NCBI GenBank assembly: GCA_013215445.1 | Contig: JABSRA010000037.1 | Location: forward strand, 1-44,716 | Origin: Oceanospirillaceae bacterium | Lineage (GTDB): Bacteria; Pseudomonadota; Gammaproteobacteria; Pseudomonadales; Balneatricaceae | Direction of reading: 5' to 3' | DNA length: 44,716 bases | Part shown: positions 43,614 to 44,716 of the stretch, piece by piece | How the letters are laid out: every line of letters begins with the position of its first letter | How positions within the stretch are numbered: position 1 is the first letter of the stretch | Position numbers and translations under genes: made by a program | Notes under the pieces: generated by a model | Seen by the model: the letters and a program-made list of their open reading frames with translations, nothing else | The model's database searches: none | Told to the model about the DNA's origin: nothing

Positions 43614-44249
43614 GTGTCGGTAATTAGCAGTAAAGCGGATCTGGATCAGCACCTAAAAAAACTGGTTTTAATCGATCCGCGCCTGGTCGCTATCTTGAAG
43701 AGCGTCCGCCAAGTGCCGCTGCGATTACGTGAACCTGGTTTTGCCGGCCTGGCACAAATAGTGGTCGCTCAGCTTTTATCGGTCGCCAGTGCCAGCGCTA
43801 TCAATCAGCGCCTGGCCAGTTTAGTGACACCCCTAACCGCAGAGCATTATCTAGCAACCGATGCAAAAGCGCTCTTAGCCTGTGGCTTGTCTCGAGCAAA
43901 ACATGCCACTTTAGAGGGCATTGCAGCGGCTGAAAGCAGCGGTGATTTCAACTTTACCGACCTGACCACCCTGCATGAAACAGCTGCCATAGCGGCACTA
44001 TGCCAGTTCAAAGGCATAGGCCCATGGACAGCCGAAGTGTATTTGTTGTTTTGTACAGGGCACGCGGATATATTTCCAGCAGGGGATCTAGCGCTGCAAA
44101 AAGCACTGTCAGTCGCGCTTAATTTGGATCAACAGCCCACTGCTAAACAAGCCGCCATCATTGCCGGGCAATGGGCACCGCACCGTGGCACAGCCGCGAG
44201 ATTAATGTGGGCCTATTACGCTTATTTGAAACAACGAGAAGGTATCTAA
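43614..44249 (+). CDS. AlkA-like DNA-3-methyladenine glycosylase (HhH-GPD)
   Basis: 211 residues, lacking the extra N-terminal domain of E. coli AlkA, so it belongs to the shorter Mag/AlkA-type group. The helix-hairpin-helix with GPD is clear: FKGIGPWTAEVYLLFCTGHA near residue 125, followed by DIFPAGDLALQKAL containing the catalytic Asp. FAGLAQIVVAQLLSVASA near residue 43 is also typical. It removes alkylated bases in base-excision repair. It starts with GTG 10 bp after the lysine-rich gene and has no clear ribosome site, so it may rely on coupling. Confidence 0.9.
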   Translation: MSVISSKADLDQHLKKLVLIDPRLVAILKSVRQVPLRLREPGFAGLAQIVVAQLLSVASASAINQRLASLVTPLTAEHYLATDAKALLACGLSRAKHATLEGIAAAESSGDFNFTDLTTLHETAAIAALCQFKGIGPWTAEVYLLFCTGHADIFPAGDLALQKALSVALNLDQQPTAKQAAIIAGQWAPHRGTAARLMWAYYAYLKQREGI

Positions 44250-44346
44250 CTCGAATATTGCAGCCAATCGCGCAGATCTTAAATGACGCCTTGGTAGGCA
44301 ACATCCGAGTGAAGACAAACATCAACAGAGAGTAGAGCAAGAGTAG

Positions 44347-44716
44347 ATGAAACATTACGACGTCATAATTATCGGTGCCGGCGCATCGGGCCTGTACTGT
44401 GCCATTAACGCAGGTTATCGCGGTAAGTCAGTATTAGTCATAGAGCACGCAAAACGCGTCGGTCGCAAGATATTGATGTCGGGCGGCGGGCGCTGTAATT
44501 TTACCAATATGCACAATGGCCCCCAACATTTTATCTCGGGCAATACACATTTCTGCAAGTCTGCGCTGAGCCGATTTAGCGTGCAAACCTTTGTCGAGCA
44601 AGTCGAAAGACACGACATTGACTATCACGAGAAAACCTTAGGCCAGTTGTTTTGTAACGACAGCAGTCGCAAAATTCTGGCGATGTTAATGACCGAAATC
44701 GACTGGGCGGGGGTAG
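44347..44716 (+). CDS. HI0933/YhiN-family flavoprotein, 5' part only
   Basis: Open to the right edge of the window; 123 residues are visible of a family of about 390-420. The N-terminus KHYDVIIIGAGASGLYCAIN is a dinucleotide-binding GxGxxG motif, and VGRKILMSGGGRCNFTNMH is the diagnostic second segment of the HI0933/BaiN/YhiN NAD(P)/FAD-dependent oxidoreductases. Function of most members is unknown. ATG 44347 has a GAG-containing purine stretch upstream. It follows the glycosylase gene by 97 bp in the same direction. Confidence 0.9.
   Translation, partial: MKHYDVIIIGAGASGLYCAINAGYRGKSVLVIEHAKRVGRKILMSGGGRCNFTNMHNGPQHFISGNTHFCKSALSRFSVQTFVEQVERHDIDYHEKTLGQLFCNDSSRKILAMLMTEIDWAGV

Overview
The window reads like chromosomal DNA of a marine-type gammaproteobacterium of moderate GC (mid-40s by eye). 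This is inferred from the gene families rather than from a marker gene. They include FabV, monomeric NADP isocitrate dehydrogenase, YbiT, YlqF, DUF3087, DUF3301, a TRAP transporter, membrane-bound urate oxidase PuuD and a GGDEF/EAL protein. No rRNA, tRNA, CRISPR array, prophage or complete transposase gene was seen.

Layout. 0-10 kb: a MaoC-type hydratase divergent from fabV, a three-gene TRAP uptake operon, an AsnC/Lrp regulator divergent from an EamA exporter, HMG-CoA lyase, decayed intergenic DNA and a DUF3087 membrane protein. 10-15 kb: propionyl-CoA synthetase, a 475-bp non-autonomous insertion element, an EF-hand-like protein and a possible small membrane gene. 14.7-18 kb, minus strand: a nickel module (NikK-like, CbiM/NikM, NikL-like) behind a NikR-type operator, then a DUF3301-nikR pair whose NikR lacks two classical nickel ligands. 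18-23.5 kb: a GGDEF protein with a degenerate EAL domain, a parvulin, an EVE-domain protein, an MsbA-like ABC exporter and a 42-residue membrane peptide. 23.8-37.7 kb: a large purine-to-glyoxylate island. 37.8-44.7 kb: isocitrate dehydrogenase, the ABC-F protein YbiT, the YlqF GTPase, a lysine-rich protein, an AlkA-like glycosylase and a truncated YhiN/HI0933 flavoprotein.

How the purine island works. An NCS2 permease imports urate or another purine. PuuD oxidises urate to 5-hydroxyisourate, HiuH hydrolyses that to OHCU, UraD decarboxylates OHCU to allantoin, PuuE opens allantoin to allantoate, Alc gives ureidoglycolate plus urea, and AllA gives glyoxylate plus urea. Glyoxylate can then go to a class-V aminotransferase, and GlcDEF lies directly behind the permease to recycle glycolate to glyoxylate. 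A GntR/FCD and an IclR regulator sit inside the island. Urease, xanthine dehydrogenase and malate synthase are not in the window.

Most unusual signals: (1) the insertion element with perfect 9-bp target duplications and three GGA-loop hairpins resembling CsrA/RsmA sites; (2) a NikR variant paired with a 13-bp-spaced operator; (3) two adjacent nested inverted-repeat structures between the aminotransferase and the IclR gene; (4) an 8-bp GGA-containing tandem repeat downstream of glcF; (5) several short genes and gene remnants.
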